A stretch of DNA of 50,947 bases, from assembly GCA_017552705.1 (NCBI GenBank), contig JAFZOY010000050.1, positions 1 to 50,947 of the forward strand, in the 5' to 3' direction. The translations under genes were made by a program, and so were the position numbers. This stretch comes from Bacteroidales bacterium. GTDB lineage: Bacteria; Bacteroidota; Bacteroidia; Bacteroidales; UBA1715. The first letter of the stretch is position 1; the number at the start of each line of letters is the position of its first letter. The notes under the pieces were generated by a model, which ran no database searches, had not been told where the DNA came from, and saw only the letters and a program-made list of their open reading frames with translations. Below are positions 8,641-16,590 of the stretch, piece by piece.

Positions 8641-9003
8641 ATGAAAAAATTAGTCTTTATTCTTGGTATCGCACTTTTGTGCTCATTCACAATCAGTTCA
8701 ACATCTATTTGCAAACAGCAGCAAAGTGTTTGGATTTGTTCAAGTTCAACAACGTACCACAAATCAGCATCATGCATTGACATGAAAAACTGCACAGGTA
8801 CAAAAAAGCATGTGACTGTAAGCGAGGCCACAACGCAAGGAAAAACAGCATGTGGCGTATGTTTCCCAGCAAAAAACACAACTCCACAAGGTCAAAAGAA
8901 ACAGGCGACAAAGAGAACAAAAACACAAAGCGACCAAACAGCCCCAGCTTCGGACACACAACAACAGCCTAAAAAACAAGCAACAAAACGTGTAAAACAA
9001 TAA
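8641..9003 (+). CDS. Small secreted protein with Ada-like Cys/His motif and basic tail
   Basis: 120 residues from ATG 8641; the in-frame upstream start at 8590 lies inside the promoter. A Sec signal peptide (MKKLVFILGIALLCSFTISS) precedes a domain of about 55 residues with the pattern W-[IV]-C-x5-YHKSASC-x9-10-HVTVSEA-x4-G-K-x-ACGVCFP. This Y-H-x4-C...eA...G...C..C-P arrangement is seen in many small bacterial and phage proteins related to the Zn-binding domain of Ada; the Cys residues could bind metal or form disulfides outside the cell. The last 45 residues are low complexity, rich in Lys, Thr and Gln (KKQATKR occurs twice). Function unknown. It is monocistronic, with its own promoter and terminator. 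Confidence 0.72.
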   Translation: MKKLVFILGIALLCSFTISSTSICKQQQSVWICSSSTTYHKSASCIDMKNCTGTKKHVTVSEATTQGKTACGVCFPAKNTTPQGQKKQATKRTKTQSDQTAPASDTQQQPKKQATKRVKQ

Positions 9004-9021
9004 CAAAACGTTGCAAAACGT

Positions 9022-9058
9022 AAAAAAGCACAACAGCCTATGCCGTTGTGCTTTTTTT
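9022..9058. terminator. Bidirectional rho-independent terminator
   Basis: AAAAAAGCACAAC (9022-9034) pairs perfectly with GTTGTGCTTTTTT (9045-9057) around a 10-nt loop. The A-run and T-run serve both strands, between the convergent genes ending at 9003 (+) and 9077 (-). Confidence 0.9.
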
Positions 9059-9076
9059 ATGGAATCGTATCAGGCA

Positions 9077-9517
9077 CTATTTCAAAATATAATAATCGTA
9101 GCGCCACTTATTTCCCCTCGTGTTTTCTTCCTTCCAACTTGGATTTGGATCCAATGAATTAGAAAGGATATTATGTACTTCCGGAATAAATGTGTCGTGT
9201 CCAAGACCAAGTGGATCGATTTCAATTTTATACTGATGAACTATGCGGGTGCCATCGTCGAAAAGAAAAACCACAGAATCGTCGGAGGAATGCTGGGTAA
9301 TCTCCCAATAATCAACCTCGGGAATTTCAAGTTCCTGTCCAGAGGAAAGGTACCTTGTAGTTGAAGCACTTTTCCACGACACAAAACCATATTCCACCGT
9401 TACGCCGCAATCAGTATCATTATGAAGATACGTACGAATCGTACGTTTTTCGCACGATGTTATCAAAACAGATATCAATCCTATAATAATGTATGATGAA
9501 AATTTTTGAAAGGACAT
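9077..9517 (-). CDS. Hypothetical lipoprotein
   Basis: 146 residues from ATG 9517, which places the signal peptide (FSSYIIIGLISVLITSC) directly at the N-terminus; an ATG at 9547 adds ten charged residues. Lipobox LITSC, Cys22. The mature part is a single, probably beta-rich domain (TDCGVTVEYGFVSWKS, YWEITQHSSDDSVVFLFDDGT). I do not recognise the family. It is monocistronic, convergent with the small secreted protein gene. Confidence 0.65.
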   Translation of the reverse strand: MSFQKFSSYIIIGLISVLITSCEKRTIRTYLHNDTDCGVTVEYGFVSWKSASTTRYLSSGQELEIPEVDYWEITQHSSDDSVVFLFDDGTRIVHQYKIEIDPLGLGHDTFIPEVHNILSNSLDPNPSWKEENTRGNKWRYDYYILK

Positions 9518-9570
9518 TTTGTTAATTCTTTTGTTTCTCGTGGGCAAAGGTAGTTCTTAATCAAATAATA

Positions 9571-9613
9571 TCAAATAGTTCGATCTGACAGATTCAGTTG
9601 ACCAACTATTTGA
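9571..9613. repeat. Inverted repeat in a long intergenic region
   Basis: TCAAATAGTT (9571-9580) and AACTATTTGA (9604-9613) are perfect 10-bp arms 23 nt apart. A second palindrome, ATCTGACAGAT, lies between them at 9582-9592. The region 9518-9780 has no gene I can support; this repeat and the promoter at 9748 are all I see in it. It could be an operator for either divergent gene. Confidence 0.5.
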
Positions 9614-9747
9614 CATGTCGATTGGGTGGAACAGCAATCCGATTATTTCCTCTTTTTCCTATCACATAAGACACATTCTACATGGTATTTATTTATAAAT
9701 TTCACGAGGCATCCTTTTTTTGCTTTATTTTTAAATAAAAAAAAAAT

Positions 9748-9755
9748 TACTTTTG
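9748..9755 (+). promoter_or_regulatory. Putative -7 element upstream of the sORF/OMP pair
   Basis: TACTTTTG fits TAnnTTTG in a very A/T-rich stretch, with TTTAT about 20 nt upstream. Transcription would start near 9762, 19 nt before the ATG at 9781. Confidence 0.42.
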
Positions 9756-9780
9756 AAAATTAATTATTCTACCTATTGAA

Positions 9781-9891
9781 ATGTATCCTACCCTACAAAC
9801 CGTACAATTTATAACAAAAATCTGGGGATTGACCGACAAAGAAATGGCTTCTACTTTATTCTATTCACTTAATATAATCTCTAACTCATGA
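9781..9891 (+). CDS. Possible 36-codon small ORF overlapping the OMP gene start
   Basis: ATG 9781 opens 36 codons (begins MYPTLQTVQF, ends LNIISNS) and stops with TGA at 9889-9891, overlapping the ATG of the next gene at 9888 in the ATGA arrangement. It starts about 19 nt after a predicted transcription start. The peptide has no signal sequence, no clear helix of membrane length and no family I know. It may be a translated leader that couples to the downstream gene, or chance. Confidence 0.3.
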   Translation: MYPTLQTVQFITKIWGLTDKEMASTLFYSLNIISNS

Positions 9892-12269
9892 AAAAAATCA
9901 CAAATATCATTCTTTCGCTATTATTTCCGACTATCCTATTAGCACAAACCACAATTCAGGGGGCTGTAGTTGATGTCCAAGGAAATACTTTTCCATATGC
10001 ATCTGTAATTGTTTGGAAATACGACAAATCCGTTGCTGCTTCGGCGTTGTGCAACGAAAGCGGAAAATTCATTATTCAAAAAGAGCTACCTAATGGTACA
10101 TACACGGCAACTGCATCTTATTTAAACAATGAATCTCAACCATACACATTAGTGATTAGCGATAGTGAGCAAAGTTTTTCCTTCACACTTACGATATCCT
10201 CGTTTAGTGTAAATTTGGACAGTGTTTCAATAGTTGGACATAGAAACACAATAAAACAATTCGCCGATAAAATTGAGATAACCCCCTCTAACGACATTGT
10301 AAACAACGGGAATAGTGCACTTGACATTTTGGAAAATTCACCCGGTATAACAATCAATAAATCTCATGGGACGATATCTCTTTTAGGACAAAATGCCACA
10401 ATTCAAATAAACGGACGCGATTCTCATATGTCAGCAAGCGACTGCATTACATATTTAGAATCATTAGATGCGAATACCATTTCAAAAATCCAAATAATAT
10501 CCTCTCCGTCATCGGATTACGATGCCACAGGGACTGGAGGCATTATTAATTTTGTACTTGCAACCGCAACTGCCGAAGGATTCAAGGGGAAATTAACAAG
10601 CAATTTCACAAGACGTACTCGCTACTCATGGAAAGAAGCAGTAGCAATTTACTACACCAAACAGAAATTCTCAATATCTGCTGATGCTTCATATTTAAAC
10701 GCAAAACGAAACATTTATCGAACAAACAACCAATACAACAATTCATTCAACTACGAAACAAAACAGGAGCAAGATATGCGTTCTACTCCTATAAGTCTAA
10801 ATGCAAATGGGACATACAAAGCAAATGAACGAAACTCGTTTGGAACATCATTACGGTATTACAAAGGCGAGACAAATGATTATGTAAATTCTAAATCAGA
10901 CATTATTCATTTAGGAATAATTGATTCTTCCTTCTTGGAAAACGCCCATCTGCAATATCCCCACAGCAAAACAGGGGTAAATATCTTTTATGACCATACA
11001 TTCAAAAAAAATGCGAAACTCAAAACAGACGTAGATTTTTTCAATTACACGGACGAACAAAACACTGATTTTGATGGAGTTGCGTCTGACACAATACAAT
11101 ATCGTTCCTGGCAACTCAACAATCCAACCGACACAAAAACAAACATTGGAGCAACAAAAATTGATTTTTCTATATTGCTCCGAGACAGCAGTAATTTTGA
11201 ATGTGGAGCCAAAACTTCATTTAGTGGCACAAAATACCATAATCTATATAAGATTAACAACGGTACGAACGATAAAAGCGACAGTACAACATATCATTTC
11301 AACGAAAATATTTTTGCAGCTTACACAAGTTGGGAGAAACTATTTTTCCACAAGTTCAATTTGAAAGCAGGCATACGTGCAGAATACGCAATTAGTAATG
11401 GAGAAAATCAAGACACAACGATTCTTGACACAAAACGACTAGACATATTCCCAACATTTTTTGCAATGTATCCGATAAGTGAGAAACATCTGATTAAATT
11501 TTCATACAATCGAAGAGTGAATCGTCCAAGCTACACCTATACAAATCCATTCAAAAAATATGATACACCGCTAACGCAATTTATGGGTAATCCATTTTTG
11601 AAAAACACATACAATAATCGCATGGAAATCACCTATATATACAAATACAATTGGTGGGTGACAACATTTTCCGACCACATCAGCAACATAATGGATCAAC
11701 ATGCTGAAAATTCAGAAAATCAAAACACAATTCTCTACACATTTGATAATATCGGCAACATGATTCAATTTGGAACCTATTTGGGTGGCTACAAACAAGT
11801 TTTGCCGTATTGGGGAATGAATATTCAACTCGGAGGTTTTTATTACAAAACATATTACGAGGGACAAAAGACCTACAACGATTTTCACTATAATGGACAA
11901 ATCTTGAATCAATTCTATTTGCCGTACAACATAAAATTTGAATGTTCGTTTGCATACGAATCTGCGGTTATGTACGGATTATTCAAATCCGAACCAATGT
12001 ACTCACTCAATTTTGCAATGGCAAAACCGTTTGGCAAAAAGCAAAATATTATTGTGGTTCTAAAATTCGACGATGTGTTTAAATCTTATACAAACAAAGG
12101 GAACGCAGACTATTCAACCTTTTCAGTATATGATGAATACAATTTCGACACACGCCGTTTGTTCTTAGGACTCACATGGAACTTTGGAAACACGCAATTG
12201 AAAGAAAAAAATCGTCAAAACTCCACAATTGAGGATGAAGAACGTCGTGCCACAGAAACGCGCAAATGA
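9888..12269 (+). CDS. Outer-membrane beta-barrel family protein (CarboxypepD_reg + TonB-receptor-like barrel)
   Basis: 793 residues. Signal peptide (MKKITNIILSLLFPTILLAQ), then a CarboxypepD_reg-like domain at about 21-105 (IQGAVVDVQGNTFPYASV, NESGKFIIQKELPNGTYTATASY). A plug-like domain follows at about 120-220 (ALDILENSPGITI, TIQINGRDSHMS, ISKIQIISSPSSDYDATGTGGIINFVL). The rest is a beta-barrel of alternating aromatic strands (YSFNRRVNRPSYTYTNPF-type segment near 540) ending LFLGLTWNFGN. This is the layout of the outer-membrane beta-barrel family related to TonB receptors but usually not SusC. No SusD partner is adjacent. Ligand unknown. Confidence 0.85.
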   Translation: MKKITNIILSLLFPTILLAQTTIQGAVVDVQGNTFPYASVIVWKYDKSVAASALCNESGKFIIQKELPNGTYTATASYLNNESQPYTLVISDSEQSFSFTLTISSFSVNLDSVSIVGHRNTIKQFADKIEITPSNDIVNNGNSALDILENSPGITINKSHGTISLLGQNATIQINGRDSHMSASDCITYLESLDANTISKIQIISSPSSDYDATGTGGIINFVLATATAEGFKGKLTSNFTRRTRYSWKEAVAIYYTKQKFSISADASYLNAKRNIYRTNNQYNNSFNYETKQEQDMRSTPISLNANGTYKANERNSFGTSLRYYKGETNDYVNSKSDIIHLGIIDSSFLENAHLQYPHSKTGVNIFYDHTFKKNAKLKTDVDFFNYTDEQNTDFDGVASDTIQYRSWQLNNPTDTKTNIGATKIDFSILLRDSSNFECGAKTSFSGTKYHNLYKINNGTNDKSDSTTYHFNENIFAAYTSWEKLFFHKFNLKAGIRAEYAISNGENQDTTILDTKRLDIFPTFFAMYPISEKHLIKFSYNRRVNRPSYTYTNPFKKYDTPLTQFMGNPFLKNTYNNRMEITYIYKYNWWVTTFSDHISNIMDQHAENSENQNTILYTFDNIGNMIQFGTYLGGYKQVLPYWGMNIQLGGFYYKTYYEGQKTYNDFHYNGQILNQFYLPYNIKFECSFAYESAVMYGLFKSEPMYSLNFAMAKPFGKKQNIIVVLKFDDVFKSYTNKGNADYSTFSVYDEYNFDTRRLFLGLTWNFGNTQLKEKNRQNSTIEDEERRATETRK

Positions 12270-12270
12270 T

Positions 12271-12284
12271 TTCAGACGTCTGAA
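12271..12284. repeat. Perfect 14-bp palindrome
   Basis: TTCAGACGTCTGAA immediately follows the stop codon at 12269. There is no T-run after it, so it does not look like a rho-independent terminator; it could be a protein-binding site upstream of lpxC. Confidence 0.45.
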
Positions 12285-12347
12285 CGACTTAACGCAAAAA
12301 AAAATGTTCTCTCTCTCCGTCTTTTTTTTATTTTAATGGAAATTGAC

Positions 12348-12355
12348 TACTTTTG
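12348..12355 (+). promoter_or_regulatory. Putative promoter of lpxC-lpxA-apbE
   Basis: TACTTTTG matches TAnnTTTG 22 nt before the lpxC ATG. About 20 nt upstream is only a T-run without a clear TTTG. Confidence 0.5.
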
Positions 12356-12376
12356 CATCGCTAAAAAAGTATTCGT

Positions 12377-13771
12377 ATGGCAGAGAAACAACGTACTTTA
12401 TCTCAGAAAGTCTCGTTTTCGGGGAAAGGGCTTCATACAGGGAAAGTTGTGACAGCTACGGTTTGTCCGGCTGAGCCCAACAGTGGCATTCGTTTTAAAC
12501 GTATCGACTTAGAAGGACAGCCTATTGTTCCTGCTCTTGCCGAGAATGTGGTTGACACGGCACGAGGCACGGTAATCGGTGTTGGCGGCGTGGTAGTCAG
12601 CACGATTGAGCACATGATGGCTTCGTTCCATGCTCTTCACATCCACAATGCGCTGATTGAAGTTGACGGTCCAGAAGTTCCAATTCTAAACGGAAGTGCG
12701 AAACCATTTTTTGATGAATTTCAGCGAGTTGGCACTGTGGAACAATCCGCAGAAATCAGTGTGTACGAAATCACCGAAAAGGTTACTTATACCGAACCTG
12801 AGCGTGGCGTTGAAATCATAGCCTACCCAAGCGAAACATTCCGCGTTGATGTAAAAATCAGCTACGATTCGTTCCTGCTACGGAACCAGTTTGCGAGCCT
12901 CAGCGATTTGAACGATTTCGGAACCGAGATAGCTTGCTGCAAAACATTCTGTTTCCTTCGTGAGATTGAAATGATGCTTGCGGCAAACCTTATCAAAGGC
13001 GGCGATTTGGACAATGCACTTGTATTTGTTGACAGACCAGTTTCCGACGAGGAAATCAAGCGTTTGTCGAGTTTGTTCAACAAAACAGACGTAAAAATTG
13101 AGAAGGAAGGCGTGCTGAACAATAGTCCGTTGGCATTTGAAAACGAACCTGCCCGTCATAAATTGCTTGACTTGATTGGCGATTTGTGGTTAGTCGGACG
13201 ACCAATCAAAGGTCACATTATCGCCACAATTCCAGGACATAAAGCAAATACGGAATTTGCAAAAATTCTTCGAAAACTCATAAAATCAACGCCAAAAGTT
13301 CCTGCTCCAAAAATTGATTTGAATGCGGAGCCAGTTTACGACAATCAAGCGTTGAAAAATCTGCTGCCATACCGCTATCCATTCCAGTTGGTTGACAAAA
13401 TCATTTCGATGACCGACACGGAAATAATTGGCGTTAAAAACGTTACCGCAGACGAGCCATTTTTCCAAGGACATTTCCCTGCAGAACCAGTTATGCCAGG
13501 CGTATTGATGCTTGAAGGAATGGTGCAATGTGTTGGCGTGTTTGCATTGTCGCAAGTTAAAAATCCATCAGACTATTTGGTGTATTTTCTGAGCGTTGAC
13601 AATGTGAAATTCAGAAAGAAAGTATTCCCTGGCGACACCATCGTTTTCCAATTGCAATTGATATTGCCAGTTAAACGAGGCATAGCCTATATGAAAGCGT
13701 ATTCTTTCGTTGCAGGACAACTTGTAGCGGAAGGTGAGATAAAAGCACAAATTACTCAAAAAACAAATTAA
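12377..13771 (+). CDS. lpxC: Bifunctional UDP-3-O-acyl-GlcNAc deacetylase / 3-hydroxyacyl-ACP dehydratase
   Basis: 464 residues, the LpxC-FabZ fusion typical of Bacteroidota. Residues 1-310 are LpxC, the committed Zn-dependent step of lipid A synthesis: Zn ligands His79 (STIEHMMA), His261 and Asp265 (ARHKLLDLIGD), catalytic His288 (PGHKANT). Residues 325-464 are FabZ, which dehydrates 3-hydroxyacyl-ACP: YRYPFQLVD, catalytic His366 in GHFPAEPVMPG and Glu380. The fusion places two enzymes that compete for or share the 3-hydroxyacyl-ACP pool in one chain. lpxA starts 2 nt downstream, supporting a lipid A operon. Cytosolic. Confidence 0.97.
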   Translation: MAEKQRTLSQKVSFSGKGLHTGKVVTATVCPAEPNSGIRFKRIDLEGQPIVPALAENVVDTARGTVIGVGGVVVSTIEHMMASFHALHIHNALIEVDGPEVPILNGSAKPFFDEFQRVGTVEQSAEISVYEITEKVTYTEPERGVEIIAYPSETFRVDVKISYDSFLLRNQFASLSDLNDFGTEIACCKTFCFLREIEMMLAANLIKGGDLDNALVFVDRPVSDEEIKRLSSLFNKTDVKIEKEGVLNNSPLAFENEPARHKLLDLIGDLWLVGRPIKGHIIATIPGHKANTEFAKILRKLIKSTPKVPAPKIDLNAEPVYDNQALKNLLPYRYPFQLVDKIISMTDTEIIGVKNVTADEPFFQGHFPAEPVMPGVLMLEGMVQCVGVFALSQVKNPSDYLVYFLSVDNVKFRKKVFPGDTIVFQLQLILPVKRGIAYMKAYSFVAGQLVAEGEIKAQITQKTN

Positions 13772-13773
13772 CA

Positions 13774-14553
13774 ATGAATCAATCTGTAGGAGCATACATT
13801 GACCCAAAAGCAGAATTGGGAAAAGACGTGGTTGTAAAACCATTTTCGTATATCTACGATGATGTGGTGATTGGCGATGGAACAATCATAGAGCCAAATG
13901 TAACAATTATGCCAGGCGCACGAATTGGCAAGAATTGCCATATTTTCCCGGGGGCAGTTATTTCTGCGGTTCCGCAAGATTTAAAATTTGCAGGAGAGCA
14001 CACCACCACCGAAATCGGCGACAACACAGTGATACGTGAATGTGTCACCATTCACCGTGGAACAGTTGACAAGATGAAAACATCAGTGGGTAGCAATTGT
14101 TTGTTGATGGGCTATGTCCATATTGCCCACGATTGTATCGTTGGCAACAATTGTATTTTTGCAAACTATGCGGCTCTTTCAGGACATTGTGTGATTGGCG
14201 ATTATGTAATAATCGAAGGTAAAGCTGGTGCACAACAATTTATGGTTGTTGGCGACCACGCATTTATTGGTGGCGGAACGTTCATCAGAAAGAATGTACC
14301 TCCGTTTGTAAAAGCAGCACAAGAACCAATTCAATACATCGGTGTGAACTCCGTTGGACTTGCCCGCCGTGGCTTTGCGGAAGAAAAAATCACCGAAATA
14401 CAAGAAATCTACCGTTTGATTTTCCTACAGAAAGGCGTTCTTATGAAAGAGGCGCTTGAAATGGTTCGCAACCAGATTCCACAATCGGCAGAACGCGACT
14501 CTATTCTGCATTTTATTGAAAATTCACCGAATGGCATTATTAAGAAACCGTAA
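13774..14553 (+). CDS. lpxA: UDP-N-acetylglucosamine acyltransferase
   Basis: 259 residues. First enzyme of lipid A synthesis, transferring a 3-hydroxyacyl chain from ACP to UDP-GlcNAc. A left-handed beta-helix of hexapeptide repeats fills residues 5-190 (IGDGTI, IGKNCH, IGDNTV, VGNNCI, IGDYVI). The catalytic His is His119 in VHIAHDCIVGN, equivalent to E. coli His125. The C-terminal helical part (FAEEKITEIQEIYRLIF) completes the trimeric fold. Two nt after lpxC/fabZ and followed one base later by apbE. Confidence 0.96.
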   Translation: MNQSVGAYIDPKAELGKDVVVKPFSYIYDDVVIGDGTIIEPNVTIMPGARIGKNCHIFPGAVISAVPQDLKFAGEHTTTEIGDNTVIRECVTIHRGTVDKMKTSVGSNCLLMGYVHIAHDCIVGNNCIFANYAALSGHCVIGDYVIIEGKAGAQQFMVVGDHAFIGGGTFIRKNVPPFVKAAQEPIQYIGVNSVGLARRGFAEEKITEIQEIYRLIFLQKGVLMKEALEMVRNQIPQSAERDSILHFIENSPNGIIKKP

Positions 14554-14554
14554 T

Positions 14555-15577
14555 ATGTTGAATATCAAACATAAAAAAACGCAGCGATATCTCCTTGGAG
14601 TTGTCGCTGTTTTGTTTTGGTGTTCATGCAACACCGAGCCGAAGAAATACATTGAGGTAACCGGCATCGCACAAGGTACTTACTACCGTGTGTTGTATCA
14701 AGATTCAAAAATGCGCAAAGCAGAATTTGATTCCATACTGCAGAAATTTGACACAACATTTAGCATATACATCAGTGAATCAATTATTTCACGAATCAAC
14801 AACAACGACACGACAGTTCGAACGAACCAACAATTCCGTCATTTTATAGAACAATCGAAACGGATCTCGAAACTCACCGACGGAATGTTCGACATCACCG
14901 TTGGTCCCCTTGTAAACGCATGGCGTTTTGGTCCAGACACCAACCGTCACCAATTGCCGACACGACAACAACTCGACAGCATCTTACAATTTGTTGGAAC
15001 TGACAAAATTCAACTTGATGGCGACAGATGCATCAAAGCCGACCCGCGGATGCAAATAACGGGAAACGCCAATGCGCAAGGCTATTCAAGCGATTTAATC
15101 GCCCAGTATCTTGATTCGCTCGGGGTAAAAAATTATTTGGTTGACGTTGGCAGTGAAATGCGTGTGAAAGGTGTAAATACAAAGGGCAAAAAATGGATTA
15201 TCGGTATCACCCGCCCAGAGGAAGGCATTGATAATCTGCCACCTGCGCTCCAAAGCGACATTGCCGTCATATTGGACAACAAATCGTTGGCAACCTCCGG
15301 AAATTACCGCAAGTTTTTCTACAACGACGGCAAAAAATATGCGCACACGGTAAATCCGCACACAGGAGAGTCATATCCTACTGATTTATTGAGCATTACA
15401 GTCATTGCAGATGAATGTATCGATGCCGACGCGATTGCAACTGCGTGTATGGCTATGGGTGTAGAACAATCAAAACAATTTTTTGCCACACACAAAGAAT
15501 ACGATGCACTGCTGTTCTATATCCAATCGGACTCGTTAGTTTTCTACAAAACCGACGGAATCGTGCTTCGCGAATAG
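14555..15577 (+). CDS. apbE: FAD:protein FMN transferase, lipoprotein
   Basis: 340 residues from ATG 14555, one base after the lpxA stop; an ATG at 14456 would overlap lpxA by about 100 bp. The N-terminus is a lipoprotein signal with Cys23-Ser-Cys25 (LFWCSCN). ApbE motifs: GIAQGTYYRVLY, FDITVGPLVNAWRFGP, DVGSEMRVKG, ATSGNYRKFF and the metal/FAD site HTVNPHTGESYP. The enzyme covalently attaches FMN to Thr of periplasm-facing flavoproteins such as NqrB, NqrC and RnfG. None of those targets is in the window. Cotranscription with lpxA is likely from the spacing but need not mean a shared pathway. Confidence 0.92.
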   Translation: MLNIKHKKTQRYLLGVVAVLFWCSCNTEPKKYIEVTGIAQGTYYRVLYQDSKMRKAEFDSILQKFDTTFSIYISESIISRINNNDTTVRTNQQFRHFIEQSKRISKLTDGMFDITVGPLVNAWRFGPDTNRHQLPTRQQLDSILQFVGTDKIQLDGDRCIKADPRMQITGNANAQGYSSDLIAQYLDSLGVKNYLVDVGSEMRVKGVNTKGKKWIIGITRPEEGIDNLPPALQSDIAVILDNKSLATSGNYRKFFYNDGKKYAHTVNPHTGESYPTDLLSITVIADECIDADAIATACMAMGVEQSKQFFATHKEYDALLFYIQSDSLVFYKTDGIVLRE

Positions 15578-15649
15578 GCTTCACGGCACTTGTTAATAAC
15601 TGAGTAATAACTCAATCCGCATTTTCGAACTCCGAATTGTGGTGGAGGA

Positions 15650-15657
15650 TAAATTTG
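15650..15657 (+). promoter_or_regulatory. Putative promoter of the HU-CCDC81/SPOR gene
   Basis: TAAATTTG matches TAnnTTTG 13 nt before the ATG; ATTTTCG at 15621-15627 is a weak -33, 22 nt upstream. Confidence 0.42.
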
Positions 15658-15669
15658 TATTCATAAAAG

Positions 15670-16590
15670 ATGAATATGGATTTTTCTTCACTCATTCGAC
15701 AAGCGTTACTTGAAGTTGGAACAGTTGCAGTTCCGCACATTGGAACGTTCACATTACACCATTGTTCGGCACGATTGATTCAGAATGAAGACATTACCTG
15801 TGTACCGCCACAAAATGTAGTTGAATTTTCGAACGAATGCGCTGACGAAAAAAGTTTTATTCAATTCATTGCACAGAAAACAAACTCATCAGAAGCCACC
15901 ATACAAAAGGAGCTGTCCACATTCACCGATTCGATACAGAAATCATTGAATGAAAACACTCCGTATGTAATTGAAAATGTTGGTACTATCCATCCCGACG
16001 GCAGGTTTCAATCTTCAATAGCATGGAACGCCAATGCGTTTGGATTACGTGATTTTTCGATACACAAACTATCGGAAGAAGAAAAAAAAAAATCTAACCT
16101 AACTACAGCACAAACTTTAGCTGGTGTTGTAAAAACGCTTTTCATCGCATCACCAATTTTGTTTGGCGCGCTATTGATTCCCAACATCTTACAAGTTTCA
16201 CAAAACCCACAATTTGCTTCAATATTCCGCCAAACACAAGTGGAAATGGACTTTACCCAACCTGAAGTTCCCCGTCCGCATGAATTCAAGCCCATAGTAG
16301 AAGCAGAAAAGCCAAAGCCAGAACCAGCACCTATGCCAACAGAGAAACCAACCACAAAAGCAGAAAACAAATATTTTGTAGTTGTGGGCACGTTTGTTGA
16401 CCTCTCGAATGCAAAAAAATTCGCGAAGAAATTACAAAAAGAGAACTATCAATCTGGCATAATCGAAGGCGAGCGCAATAAAGTGTATCTCTCGGCATTT
16501 GCGAACAAAGCGAAAGCCCAACAATATGTACAACAGCTTCGAGGACAGTCTAACTATGCCTCTGCATGGATTTACGTGAAGAAATCCTAA
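15670..16590 (+). CDS. HU-CCDC81 and SPOR domain membrane protein
   Basis: 306 residues (start could be Met1 or Met3). Residues 3-130 form the prokaryotic CCDC81-like HU domain pair found in Bacteroidota (FSSLIRQALLEVG, VPHIGTFTL, PYVIENVGTIHPDG). A transmembrane helix lies near 155-178 (LAGVVKTLFIASPILFGALLI), then a Pro/Lys/Glu-rich linker (AEKPKPEPAPMPTEKP), then a SPOR domain at 232-306 (YFVVVGTFVDLSNAKKFAKK) that should bind denuded glycan strands of peptidoglycan at division sites. The protein would thus link a cytoplasmic HU-like domain with the septal wall. An 11-A run at 16082-16092 sits between the HU part and the membrane helix. It converges with the S46 gene with no spacing. Confidence 0.85.
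   Translation: MNMDFSSLIRQALLEVGTVAVPHIGTFTLHHCSARLIQNEDITCVPPQNVVEFSNECADEKSFIQFIAQKTNSSEATIQKELSTFTDSIQKSLNENTPYVIENVGTIHPDGRFQSSIAWNANAFGLRDFSIHKLSEEEKKKSNLTTAQTLAGVVKTLFIASPILFGALLIPNILQVSQNPQFASIFRQTQVEMDFTQPEVPRPHEFKPIVEAEKPKPEPAPMPTEKPTTKAENKYFVVVGTFVDLSNAKKFAKKLQKENYQSGIIEGERNKVYLSAFANKAKAQQYVQQLRGQSNYASAWIYVKKS

Noticed and set aside
12271..12330. Rho-independent terminator after the OMP gene
   Set aside because: The palindrome at 12271 is followed by mixed sequence; the T-run at 12322 is about 40 nt away.
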